In this document: positions 1 to 14,200 of the stretch, one piece after another
Layout of the letters: each line of letters starts with the position of its first letter
Numbering within the stretch: position 1 is the first letter of the stretch
From: Alitta virens
Lineage: Eukaryota; Annelida; Polychaeta; Phyllodocida; Nereididae
Direction of reading: 5' to 3'
DNA: 64,000 bases
Assembly: GCA_932294295.1 (NCBI GenBank)
Contig: OW028580.1
Span: 31,380,136 to 31,444,135 of the forward strand
Program-made: the position numbers and the translations under genes
Notes under the pieces: generated by a model
Databases searched by the model: none
What the model was told of the DNA's origin: nothing
Seen by the model: the letters and a program-made list of their open reading frames with translations, nothing else

Positions 1-2155
1 TACTTTGAAATAGAAAACACATGCAAAATCTAAGCTTCAATCAAAATTCATCCATTTTCCTGTCGTTGATGGCTATGCAGAATTAAACAAAATGCACAGG
101 GTATATGAACTGCTGCCGTCTTTCTATAAAGTCAATGTCCAGTGTTCAGTATCTTTTAATGTAAAAAATCGGCAAACTGTATAGTATAGTTACTATGTGC
201 TAAATTATGTAAAATTATGTTTCATATTTTTTGGCATCATTGTTATTATTACAATTCATATGCACGTGATCCAAATCAATTTTAGTTAAAGCAGGCCCTG
301 TTTGAAAGCATAAAATTACTGATAGCCTGCCTCAATGGTATACACTGATAAAAAGTTATGTCCAGAAAACAAAATTAGGTTTTTGTACTTGTTCCCCATA
401 CCATACCAGTTTAGGTTTTTTTAAATCGAAAGAACTGTAAATACCAACTTTAGTATTTAGAAAAATCTACATTTCTGGTGCTTCACAAAACTTAAAAACT
501 ATATAACCATTCAAAATTGTAAAATGGAGTTTCAGAGGTAATAAACCAAGACAGCCTAAACAATTTTGGATTTAAAAAATTCATTAGTTTTTTGAACGAC
601 CAAATTTTTTAGAGTGTACCCAAACATATACAATCTTTTCCGCCATTCTCCGGAATTCTGTATTTATCCATTATGCCAAAAGTCCGTAATATATTATCCA
701 TCAATAATGAGGTAACCATAAAATTAAAATGAAACAAAACTAGGTAGCTGAAACTGAAAGCTATTATGAATAATTTCCCATCTTGCTTAATAATACTCCA
801 TGATAAGCTGAATGTTTTCAAAATTAATAAACAGGCAGTTCTAAGAATTAATGAAGATAAACTTGCAATGAGCCACATATATAAATGTCAATTGGCCGCA
901 ATTTCTATTTCAGAATATATTTCTATGGGCCTGTTTAAAATGGGGTCTCTAGCATCTAAACCTGACTATTTGCATTTAATATTAAAATCTTTAATTTGGC
1001 AATTTTACTGGGCAATGACTATTCCACTTCTCAATTTAAACATGAATACGTGGACAGGTCAGCGTCAGCGCGATACATTTGTGAAGAGAGTTAGGGCGAG
1101 ACCCAACAGGGGGCGTCAAGAAGACAAGGACGACACCTGATGTATAATAGTGGCACTACTCAATCGTTTCATCAAACAGTGAAGACAACCCACCATCCAC
1201 CCCAACTATACCTGAAGCTTTACCTCCCTGGGCTAGTCTCTCCAGCTGAACGCTCGGTGCCTGTAATCTGTCAACACCAGTGGTTGTCCACCCTCTTGAT
1301 GGCGGAATGCCACAAGGTTTGGTGGACCCTGGTTTGGGTGGTCACTCTGTTTCCAGCCAAGAAGTGAGAATTCACCATGTGTGTTTCATGCCAACAACAA
1401 CAGACTGTCAGGGGTCACTATAGATCTGACTTAAATGGACATTATCTACTTCTAGCTTGCCACACAGATTTAAATATTTACTCACGATGACCTCTGTCTG
1501 AGGAATAAGATTCACTAATACTCCATTGTGTCAATTCAACGTTTGTAAATTACATTTATATTTGAATTTTATAAATTGTTAATTAGTTACAGGCATCCAT
1601 GTGGTTCGAGTCCTATCTTGACACAAATATACATGTTAAAAACACTGAAACTGTGCAGATGTATTTCTTTGTCATTTAATGCAAATCTGTTTTTCCTGAT
1701 ATATGCTTGGAACTGCATATATATTTCTGCATTTTTTGTTGTTTGTTTACATTAGTGATTCCTGCCTAATTATGAGGTAAACCAGACTAATACTGCATTT
1801 CTTTATGTTATGTTTGTACAGCATGAATTTTTTTTTCTTTTCAAATTTTAAATCTCAAAAAGGGGGGGGGGGGAGGGGATCTGTGGTCAAAACTTTTTTC
1901 ATGAGGCATACTTCAAGGTTTCTTCATATCAATTTGTGGAAAAGTCCCAGGCCAATCTGCAGATTCTGTGTTGCCACTGTTTTTTTTTTTTTACATAATT
2001 GAGGGGTTGGGGTGGTATAACCTATTGATATGAAGGCTCCTGTTGTTGCACTTTGTCAGTAATAAGCCTCTACTTCTTTAGGAGAATAATTAAAAAAAGA
2101 CGTACAATAACAATATAACTTACCAAAAGACAAGTTATAATATAAAGACTCATAC
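1..2155. other. Intron 5 of copy A (partial), no gene seen
   Basis: This stretch follows the donor of copy A exon 5 on the minus strand and should be intronic. I searched it for the exon 6 pattern (WHPVCFDFLANFLRAVK) and exon 7 pattern (GGPVRYSWLEPDD) and found neither. A plus-strand open frame at 766-1140 (124 codons) has no recognisable domain and is probably chance. Poly-G (1861-1873) and poly-T runs occur. Confidence 0.55.
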
Positions 2156-2288
2156 CCATTCAGTATATATATCCTTGGTGTCTTTCTCCTCAACTCGCTC
2201 CAGAATTCCGTCAGCTGATAAGAAGCCTAATACAATAGTAGGGGTCCCTGAGATGTATGACTGAAGCCACCATCTCATTTGTGAGGAC
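2156..2288 (-). CDS. DXO-like copy A, exon 5
   Basis: This 133-nt exon has acceptor CCTTTCAG and donor GTATGAG. It reads [20 protein letters not shown], then [16 protein letters not shown] and TKDIYTEW. The RWWLQ and GF positions correspond to conserved substrate and metal-site motifs of the family. It ends in phase 0, matching the phase-0 start of exon 6 in copies B and C. Confidence 0.82.
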
Positions 2289-5200
2289 CTGAAAGGAAAA
2301 AGAAAAGAAAAACACTTTAAGATAACTAATGAAAGATGCTATTTGGCATGCTATGGTAAAAAAAAAAGAGACAATGCATAAGTTGTTTTTTGTTGCACCT
2401 TTTAGATGCATACATTGCATAGATATTTTCCTTTGCTTATTCTTCTGAAATGAAATGTACTATAGGTTGATTTATTCTAGACACCATCAAAATCTATTTA
2501 TGTGTGATGCTAGTGAATATGGTAAAAAGACTTGAAGGGTACATACCACGTTGGGGTTTGTTTAGGCTTGTACTGGGAGTACGTCTTCAGCTCCACTGAT
2601 TCACCATCTTTTGTACAGCAATCAATTTCAGCACTGAAAACTTAAACAATTTGATGAAGGTAACACAAAGAAAGTAAAAGTTGGCAGATAGAACGGCATC
2701 CTGATGGAAACAAAAGGGATATCTCGCGTGAGAACATGAAATAAAATAATATACATGTATTCAAGAGCTGTATATGATGGGTAGACCCTAAAGCCGCCGC
2801 CAGCCAGTTTTGATGTTTGACAGAGCCAGCCACGAACTTTCTGAGCCATTCTACGCCAATAGCCGCCATTAAAATGTTAAGCCATTGCAATAGTGAAGAC
2901 TAGGGACAGATTGCAATTGAATCAGTGACATCTTCAATTTAAGTGTCAAGTACCATGCATTAGGCCTAATTGCAATTCACTATTCAAAAGCTGCTAGTCT
3001 CTCAACAACAGCTTTGTAGATATGTGAATTACTGCTTAGGTAAATAACCCACATGTCATACATGTACCATTATTTTGTCACTGGCCTGTAGTGTTCAGTG
3101 TGAGCAGAAGTGTGCGTAAAAATCCCTTCCTGTCAATTTTGAAAGTTAATAATTTTTAGTTATACCACACATCCCACCTATGAGCCAGAAGTACCGTGCA
3201 AGTCTAGGATATAATGTACATCTTATGCTTTGTTGTTGATGAAGTCACCAAGAATTCTTGAGACTTGTGCTTAAACAGATTCGTCATCTTTGTGGGTAAT
3301 TCGCTTGAATGAACAGAATTGTTTAACAACACGTCAAACTCATCTTTTTGGCTAATAATAACACTTGAGTGAAACAATCAACTTAAAACTTGGCTATATA
3401 CCCATTTTAATTTCTGGTGCTTCTACAACCATAACAATTAAATGGCCATAATAATGGAATGGTGGCAAAAAATGATCATCATGAAGATTGAAGGTACTTG
3501 GTACTGAGAGGGATTTTTATGGGTTAAAAAGTTGGGTTTGACCTATAAGTAACATTTCTGTCCATTTTGTGCTGCTCCAAGCTCCATACATGAGGACACT
3601 GAAAGATGGTTGGTGTGACCACAGATTATATATAAGACCACAGATTATATATAAGACCACAGATTATATATAAGACTACAGATTATATATATGATAAAAT
3701 ATGACTAAAACGTGAGTGGACATTTTTTATGGCCACTACGAACCAGCAGATGGACCAGTACGACTGCCAGTACCTCATAAAGTTAATCCATTGACAAAAC
3801 AATACTATATCTTGGTTTACCAAATACTAGTGCAAATTTGTATTTTTTCACATATTTTGCATTTTTATTTTTATATTTTTTCCTCTGTCAATTAAATATT
3901 TCTTATTCCGCCATACCACCACAGGTCCACGGCCTCAGCCGTTTCTAGCCAAAAAGTTCATGAGCCCTTATCAGCCATTATGTAATATGGCTCAGCCGGC
4001 TTAGCCAGCCATTTTCCTGTTAAGCCAGCCATCAGAGTAAAAATAAATGGCTTCTGGATCTAATGATGGGCCAGCAAGGAGAACAGAGACGGTGGAAGTG
4101 AACCAAGCACCTTTGAAATCAGTAATATGGGCACCTCTGGCAATGAGGAAAGTACAGGATGGGAAATCACAAGGAAGAGGCCAAATAGAGACCAAAATCA
4201 TGAGGACACTGATAGATGGTTGGTGTGACCACAGATTAAATATATTATATTACAGTTAGTTTTCTACCGAAAAAATAGTTTCTGTTTTTGACACTATGGG
4301 CACTGCAATGCAAATACCATAGATTAAGTAAACACAGATGGGTCACTGCTTAGGCCCAATATCTCAATATCACCACCTCCTGTAACCCTCCGCTTATACG
4401 TTTGTTTTGACAGCGTAGACTGAAAGCCAAAGATCTATCACTGGCTTAGGCACAATCATACAAATATAAGATAGAATGTTGTTCACTATATCAAAACCCT
4501 CAAAATAGGGAAAACAATCAGTGAAGTTGGATCAGTAAGATGATCCATGGGAGGGAGCATACATTTTACATTATCAAGGGATTCAATTTGAACAGCAAAT
4601 AAATTTTAGCCAATTACATGCTGCTCATAAATACAATATATATTTGAAATCTCAAAATATGAGTTTGACTTTAAGTTCATAAAACATACATTTATATCAG
4701 ATACAAAATGCTCCCTAAGACGTCAAGTAATATAGCATAATAGACAAGTCCCCTGCTTTGTACACATTCAGAAAAGTAAGCAGCTCCGCATAAGACAGTC
4801 TTAATATGCATATATGCAGCTTTTATGGCAAACATTACACATTGGCAAAAGCTTTTAAAATTGTCAACCATTGTTTGATTGAGTGACATAAAAGTATTTT
4901 ACTCGAGCAGCATACATGTATATAATTATATGTCACAAAGGGGTGCACTTTGGCAGGATAATGTATACTTGCGTCAATGACATATCACGCCGCCTGTTGT
5001 ATTGTGTGAAATATTGAAAATAAAAAGTATAGATTACGTATGCAGTGATTTGTTTTATCCGCAGTGGACAGCCTGGCTTGCAGCACTCGGTAAAAAGAGA
5101 GATTACTATTCACAGGTGCACTGAGGTCAGGGACTCCACCTGGTTCATCTGCATGGAAAACATATGCCTCTGTTATTTTCATCTATTAACAGGTTGCTCG

Positions 5201-8200
5201 GGATATCATAGACCAATCTCAGAGACATTTATATAGTAAAATACATGAACTTCAATGATCTCATGTTTGATTTTAAAATGATCTCATATTTTAATTACCA
5301 AATGATCTCAATTAAAAGACATCCACCATAATAATTGCTCCCTTGTGTTGAATAGTGACTGGATGCACAAGTCCACCACAATAAACATGATAAATATTGT
5401 ATTATATTGGCAGGTTTGTTGTCTACCTGAAGTTGAAATTTGTTCAAATTTAAATGCCCGGTAATCCCGCTTCCTGTCTCTTCGCCACTGTTCTTCATAG
5501 AAATTTGCTTTGACACCCATGTAGTATTTGCCTTTGAAGAACTCCACCCAGACATTCCACCCTTGCTCTTCTTTCAACCAACGTGTTGTGCAGAGATTGA
5601 TTAATGCCCCTCGTCTCGTCACAAATTCCTCATCTTTGATTCTATAAACAATTACATATATACATTAAATCATAAATTACTGGAACATCTATGCAGTGAC
5701 ATAATTAAGTTAAACATTTTATTTATTTTCATTTTGAGAGAAGATGGAAGGTATGCTCTAAGCCATGTGTAGAATAATATCATAAATGTTTGGTAATTAA
5801 AGTGTATATATGTACGTTTTAAAATTTTATAAGCTTTTGGACATATTTGTATTCAGGACATATCATGAGGGAAATTTTGGAAATTTGTGTTTTCCCAAAC
5901 TTCTACATCTCAACTATTATATCCTATATGCATGGAATTTTTGTTTAAAAATGTGTGAATCATAGTACTTTCACTTTCACTTTCAAAAAGTTTACATTTA
6001 TTTCATACTTTTTCATGATAATGGAAAATATGGAAAATTGCTCAAATTGAGTTGGATGCTACATTTCCTAAATGACATCCATATATACTATGGTACTGGA
6101 GGAATAACGTGTATACAATGTCATGACTAAATGACATCCATATATACTACGGTACTGGAGGAATAACGTGTTTACAATGTCATGACTAAATGACATCCAT
6201 ATATACTATGGTACTGGAGGAATAACGTGTATACAATGTCATGACTAAATGACATCCATATATACTATGGTACTGGAGGAATAACCTGTATACAATGTCA
6301 TGACTAAATGACATCCATATATACTATGGTACTGGAGGAATAACGTGTATACAATGTCATGACTAAATGACATCCATATATACTATGGTACTGGAGGAAT
6401 AACGTGTATACAATGTCATGACTAAATGACATCCATATATAATATGGTACTGGAGGAATAACCTGTATACAATGTCATGACTAAATGACATCCATATATA
6501 CTACGGTACTGGAGGAATAACGTGTATACAATGTCATGACTAAATGACATCCATATAAACTATGGTACTGGAGGACTAACCTGTATACAATGTCATGACT
6601 AAATGACATCCATATATACTATGGTACTGGAGGAATAACGTGTATACAATGTCATGACTAAATGACATCCATATATACTATGGTACTGGAGGAATAACAT
6701 GTATACAATGTCATGACTAAATGACATCTATATATAATATGGTACTGGAGGAATAAAGTGTATACAATGTCATGACTAAATGACATCCATATATACTATG
6801 GCACTGGAAGATTAACGTGTATACAATGTCATGACTAAAAGACATCCATATATACTACGGTACTGGAGGAATAACGTGTATACAATGTCATGACTAAATG
6901 ACATCCATATATACTACGGTACTGGAGGAATAACGTGTTTACAATGTCATGACTAAATGACATCCATATATACTATGGTACTGGAGGAATAACCTGTATA
7001 CAATGTCATGACTAAATGACATCCATATATACTAAGGCACTGGATGATTAACGTGTATACAATGTCATGACTAAATGACATCCATATATACTACGGTACT
7101 GGAGGAATAACGTGTATACAGTGTCATGACTAAATGACATCCATATATACTACGGTACTGGAGGAATAACGTGTATACAATGTCATGACTAAATGACATC
7201 CATATATACTACGGTACTGGAGGAATAACGTGTTTACAATGTCATGACTAAATGACATCCATATATACTACGGTACTGGAGGAATAACGTGTTTACAATG
7301 TCATGACTAAATGACATCCATATATAATATGGTACTGGAGGAATAACCTGTATACAATGTCATGACTAAATGACATCCATATATACTATGGTACTGGAGG
7401 AATAACGTGTATACAATGTCATGACTAAATGACATCCATATATACTACGGTACTGGAGGAATAACCTGTATACAATGTCATGACTAAATGACATCCATAT
7501 ATACTACGGTACTGGAGGAATAACGTGTTTACAATGTCATGACTAAATGACATCCATATATACTATGGTACTGGAGGAATAACGTGTTTACAATGTCATG
7601 ACTAAATGACATCCATATATAATATGGTACTGGAGGAATAACCTGTATACAATGTCATGACTAAATGACATCCATATATACTATGGTACTGGAGGAATAA
7701 CCTGTATACAATGTCATGACTAAATGACATCCATATATACTACGGTACTGGAGGAATAACGTGTATACAGTGTCATGACTTAATGACATCCATATATACT
7801 ATGGTACTGGAGGAATAACGTGTATACAATGTCATGACTAAATGACATCCATATATACTATGGTACTGGAGGAATAACCTGTATACAATGTCATGACTAA
7901 ATGACATCCATATATACTATGGCACTGGAGGATTAACGTGTATACAATGTCATGACTAAATGACATCCATATATACTATGGTACTGGAGGAATAACGTGT
8001 ATACAGTGTCATGACTAAATGACATCCATATATACTACGGTACTGGAGGAATAACGTGTATACAATATCATGACTAAATGACATCCATATATACTACGGT
8101 ACTGGAGGAATAACGTGTATACAATGTCATGACTAAATGACATCCATATATACTAAATGACATCCATATATACTATGGCACTGGAGGAATAACGTGTATA

Positions 8201-11200
8201 CAGTGTCATGACTAAATGACATCCATATATACTAAATGACATCCATATATACTATGGTACTGGAGGATTAACGTGTATACAATGTCATGACTAAATGACA
8301 TCCATATATACTACGGTACTGGAGGAATAACGTGTATACAATGTCATGACTAAATGACATCCATATATACTATGGTACTGGAGGAATAACCTGTATACAA
8401 TGTCATGACTAAATGACATCCATATATACTATGGTACTGGAGGAATAACGTGTATACAATGTCATGACTAAATGACATCCATATATACTATGGTACTGGA
8501 GGAATAACCTGTATACAATGTCATGACTAAATGACATCCATATATACTATGGTACTGGAGGAATAACCTGTATACAATGTCATGACTAAATGACATCCAT
8601 ATATACTATGGTACTGGAGGAATAACGTGTTTACAATGTCATGACTAAATGACATCCATATATACTATGGTACTGGAGGAATAATGTGTATACAATGTCA
8701 TGACTAAATGACATCCATATATACTATGGTACTGGAGGAATAACGTGTATACAGTGTCATGACTAAATGACATCCATATATACTACGGTACTGGAGGAAT
8801 AACGTGTATACAGTGTCATGACTAAATGACATCCATATATACTACGGTACTGGAGGAATAACGTGTTTACAATGTCATGACTAAATGACATCCATATATA
8901 CTAAGGTACTGGAGGAATAACCTGTATACAATGTCATGACTAAATGACATCCATATATACTATGGTACTGGAGGAATAACCTGTATACAATGTCATGACT
9001 AAATGACATCCATATATACTACGGTACTGGAGGAATAACGTGTTTACAATGTCATGACTAAATGACATCCATATATACTATGGTACTGGAGGAATAATGT
9101 GTATACAATGTCATGACTAAATGACATCCATATATACTATGGTACTGGAGGAATAACCTGTATACAATGTCATGACTAAATGACATCCATATATACTATG
9201 GTACTGGAGGAATAACCTGTATACAATGTCATGACTAAATGACATCCATATATACTATGGTACTGGAGGAATAACGTGTATACAATGTCATGACTAAATG
9301 ACATCCATATATACTATGGTACTGGAAGAATAACCTGTATACAATGTCATGACTAAATGACATCCATATATACTATGGTACTGGAGGAATAAAGTGTATA
9401 CAATGTCATGACTAAATGACATCCATATATATTACGGTACTGGAGGAATAACGTGTATACAGTGTCATGACTAAATGACATCCATATATACTACGGTACT
9501 GGAGGAATAACGTGTATACAATGTCATGACTAAATGACATCCATATATACTATGGTACTGGAGGAGTAACCTGTATACAATGTCATGACTAAATGACATC
9601 CATATATACTATGGTACTGGAGGAATAACGTGTATACAATGTCATGACTAAATGACATCCATATATACTATGGTACTGGAGGAATAACGTGTATACAGTG
9701 TCAGGACTAAATGACATCCATATATACTACGGTACTGGAGGAATAACGTGTATACAATGTCATGACTAAATGACATCCATATATACTACGGTACTGGAGG
9801 AATAACGTATATACAATGTCATGACTAAATGACATCCATATATACTAAATGACATCCATATATACTATGGCACTGGAGGAATAACGTGTATACAATGTCA
9901 TGACTAAATGACATCCATATATACTAAATGACATCCATATATACTATGGTACTGGAGGAATAACCTGTATACAATGTCATGACTAAATGACATCCATATA
10001 TTCTATGGCACTGGAAGATTAACTTGTATACAATGTCATGACTAAATGACATCCATATATACTATGGCACGAGAGGATTAACGTGTATACAATGTCATGA
10101 CTAAATGACATCCATATATACTATGGTACTGGAGGAATAACGTGTTTACAATGTCATGACTAAATGACATCCATATATACTATGGTACTGGAGGAATAAT
10201 GTGTATACAATGTCATGACTAAATGACATCCATATATACTATGGTACTGGAGGAATAACGTGTATACAGTGTCATGACTAAATGACATCCATATATACTA
10301 CGGTACTGGAGGAATAACGTGTATACAGTGTCATGACTAAATGACATCCATATATACTACGGTACTGGAGGAATAACGTGTTTACAATGTCATGACTAAA
10401 TGACATCCATATATACTAAGGTACTGGAGGAATAACCTGTATACAATGTCATGACTAAATGACATCCATATATACTATGGTACTGGAGGAATAACCTGTA
10501 TACAATGTCATGACTAAATGACATCCATATATACTACGGTACTGGAGGAATAACGTGTTTACAATGTCATGACTAAATGACATCCATATATACTATGGTA
10601 CTGGAGGAATAATGTGTATACAATGTCATGACTAAATGACATCCATATATACTATGGTACTGGAGGAATAACCTGTATACAATGTCATGACTAAATGACA
10701 TCCATATATACTATGGTACTGGAGGAATAACCTGTATACAATGTCATGACTAAATGACATCCATATATACTATGGTACTGGAGGAATAACGTGTATACAA
10801 TGTCATGACTAAATGACATCCATATATACTATGGTACTGGAAGAATAACCTGTATACAATGTCATGACTAAATGACATCCATATATACTATGGTACTGGA
10901 GGAATAAAGTGTATACAATGTCATGACTAAATGACATCCATATATATTACGGTACTGGAGGAATAACGTGTATACAGTGTCATGACTAAATGACATCCAT
11001 ATATACTACGGTACTGGAGGAATAACGTGTATACAATGTCATGACTAAATGACATCCATATATACTATGGTACTGGAGGAGTAACCTGTATACAATGTCA
11101 TGACTAAATGACATCCATATATACTATGGTACTGGAGGAATAACGTGTATACAATGTCATGACTAAATGACATCCATATATACTATGGTACTGGAGGAAT

Positions 11201-14200
11201 AACGTGTATACAGTGTCAGGACTAAATGACATCCATATATACTACGGTACTGGAGGAATAACGTGTATACAATGTCATGACTAAATGACATCCATATATA
11301 CTACGGTACTGGAGGAATAACGTATATACAATGTCATGACTAAATGACATCCATATATACTAAATGACATCCATATATACTATGGCACTGGAGGAATAAC
11401 GTGTATACAATGTCATGACTAAATGACATCCATATATACTAAATGACATCCATATATACTATGGTACTGGAGGAATAACCTGTATACAATGTCATGACTA
11501 AATGACATCCATATATTCTATGGCACTGGAAGATTAACTTGTATACAATGTCATGACTAAATGACATCCATATATACTATGGCACGAGAGGATTAACGTG
11601 TATACAATGTCATGACTAAATGACATCCATATATACTATGGTACTGGAGGAATAACGTGTATACAGTGTCATGACTAAATGACATCCATATATACTACGG
11701 TACTGGTGGAATAACGTGTATACAATGTCATGACTAAATGACATCCATATATACTACGGTACTGGAGGAATAACGTGTATGCAATGTCATGACTAAATGA
11801 CATCCATATATACTATGGTACTGGAGGAATAACCTGTATACAATGTCATGACTAAATGACATCCATATATACTATGGTACTGGAGGAATAACGTGTATAC
11901 AGTGTCATGACTAAATGACATCTATATATACTAAATGACATCCATATATACTATGGTACTGGAGGATTAACGTGTATACAATGTCATGACTAAATGACAT
12001 CCATATATACTACGGTACTGGAGGAATAACGTGTATACAATGTCATGACTAAATGACATCCATATATACTACGGTACTGGAGGAATAACGTGTTTACAAT
12101 GTCATGACTAAATGACATCCATATATACTATGGTACTGGAGGAATAACGTGTATACAATGTCATGACTAAATGACATCCATATATACTATGGTACTGGAG
12201 GAATAACCTGTATACAATGTCATGACTAAATGACATCCATATATACTATGGTACTGGAGGAATAACCTGTATACAATGTCATGACTAAATGACATCCATA
12301 TATACTATGGTACTGGAGGAATAACCTGTATACAATGTCATGACTAAATGACATCCATATATACTATGGTACTGGAGGAATAACGTGTATACAGTGTCAT
12401 GACTAAATGACATCCATATATACTACGGTACTGGAGGAATAACGTGTATACAATGTCATGACTAAATGACATCCATATATACTACGGTACTGGAGGAATA
12501 ACGTGTATACAATGTCATGACTAAATGACATCCATATATACTAAATGACATCCATATATACTATGGCACTGGAGGAATAACGTGTATACAGTGTCATGAC
12601 TAAATGACATCCATATATACTAAATGACATCCATATATACTATGGTACTGGAGGAATAACGTGTATACAGTGTCATGACTTAATGACATCCATATATACT
12701 ACGGTACTGGAGGAATAACGTGTATACAATGTCATGACTAAATGACATCCATATATACTACGGTACTGGAGGAATAACGTGCATACAATGTCATGACTAA
12801 ATGACATCCATATATACTAAATGACATCCATATATACTATGGCACTGGAGGAATAACGTGTATACAGTGTCATGACTAAATGACATCCATATATACTAAA
12901 TGACATCCATATATACTATGGTACTGGAGGAATAACGTGTATACAGTGTCATGACTTAATGACATCCATATATACTACGGTACTGGAGGAATAACGTGTA
13001 TACAATGTCATGACTAAATGACATCCATATATACTACGGTACTGGAGGAATAACGTGCATACAATGTCATGACTAAATGACATCCATATATACTAAATGA
13101 CATCCATATATACTATGGCACTGGAGGAATAACGTGTATACAATGTCATGACTAAATGACATCCATATATACTAAATGACATCCATATATACTATGGTAC
13201 TGGAGGAATAACGTGTATACAGTGTCATGACTTAATGACATCCATATATACTACGGTACTGGAGGAATAACGTGTATGCAATGTCATGACTAAATGACAT
13301 CCATATATACTACGGTACTGGAGGAATAACGTGTATACAATGTCATGACTAAATGACATCCATATATACTATGGTACTGGAGGAATAACCTGTATACAAT
13401 GTCATGACTAAATGACATCCATATATACTATGGCACTGGAAGATTAACGTGTATACAATGTCATGACTAAATGACATCCATATATACTATGGCACTGGAG
13501 GATTAATGTGTATACAATGTCATGACTAAATGACATCCATATATACTATGGTACTGGAGGAATAAAGTGTATACAGTGTCATGACTAAATGACATCCATA
13601 TATACTACGGTACTGGAGGAATAACGTGTATACAATGTCATGACTAAATGACATCCATATATACTACGGTACTGGAGGAATAACGTATATACAATGTCAT
13701 GACTAAATGACATCCATATATACTAAATGACATCCATATATACTATGGCACTGGAGGAATAACGTGTATACAATGTCATGACTAAATGACATCCATATAT
13801 ACTAAATGACATCCATATATACTATGGTACTGGAGGAATAACCTGTATACAATGTCATGACTAAATGACATCCATATATACTATGGCACTGGAAGATTAA
13901 CGTGTATACAATGTCATGACTAAATGACATCCCTATATACTATGGCACGAGAGGATTAACGTGTATACAATGTCATGACTAAATGACATCCATATATACT
14001 ATGGTACTGGAGGAATAACGTGTATACAGTGTCATGACTAAATGACATCCATATATACTACGGTACTGGTGGAATAACGTTTATACAATGTCATGACTAA
14101 ATGACATCCATATATACTACGGTACTGGAGGAATAACGTGTATACAATGTCATGACTAAATGACATCCATATATACTATGGTACTGGAGGAATAACCTGT

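Noticed and set aside
766..1140. 124-codon plus-strand open frame as a gene
   Set aside because: No domain, no conserved counterpart in copies B or C, and an AT-rich non-coding look over most of its length.
4001..4259. Overlapping open frames shared between copies A and B ([15 protein letters not shown])
   Set aside because: The similarity is at DNA level along the whole intron; part of the frame starts inside the hAT-like insert and indels change the protein between copies.
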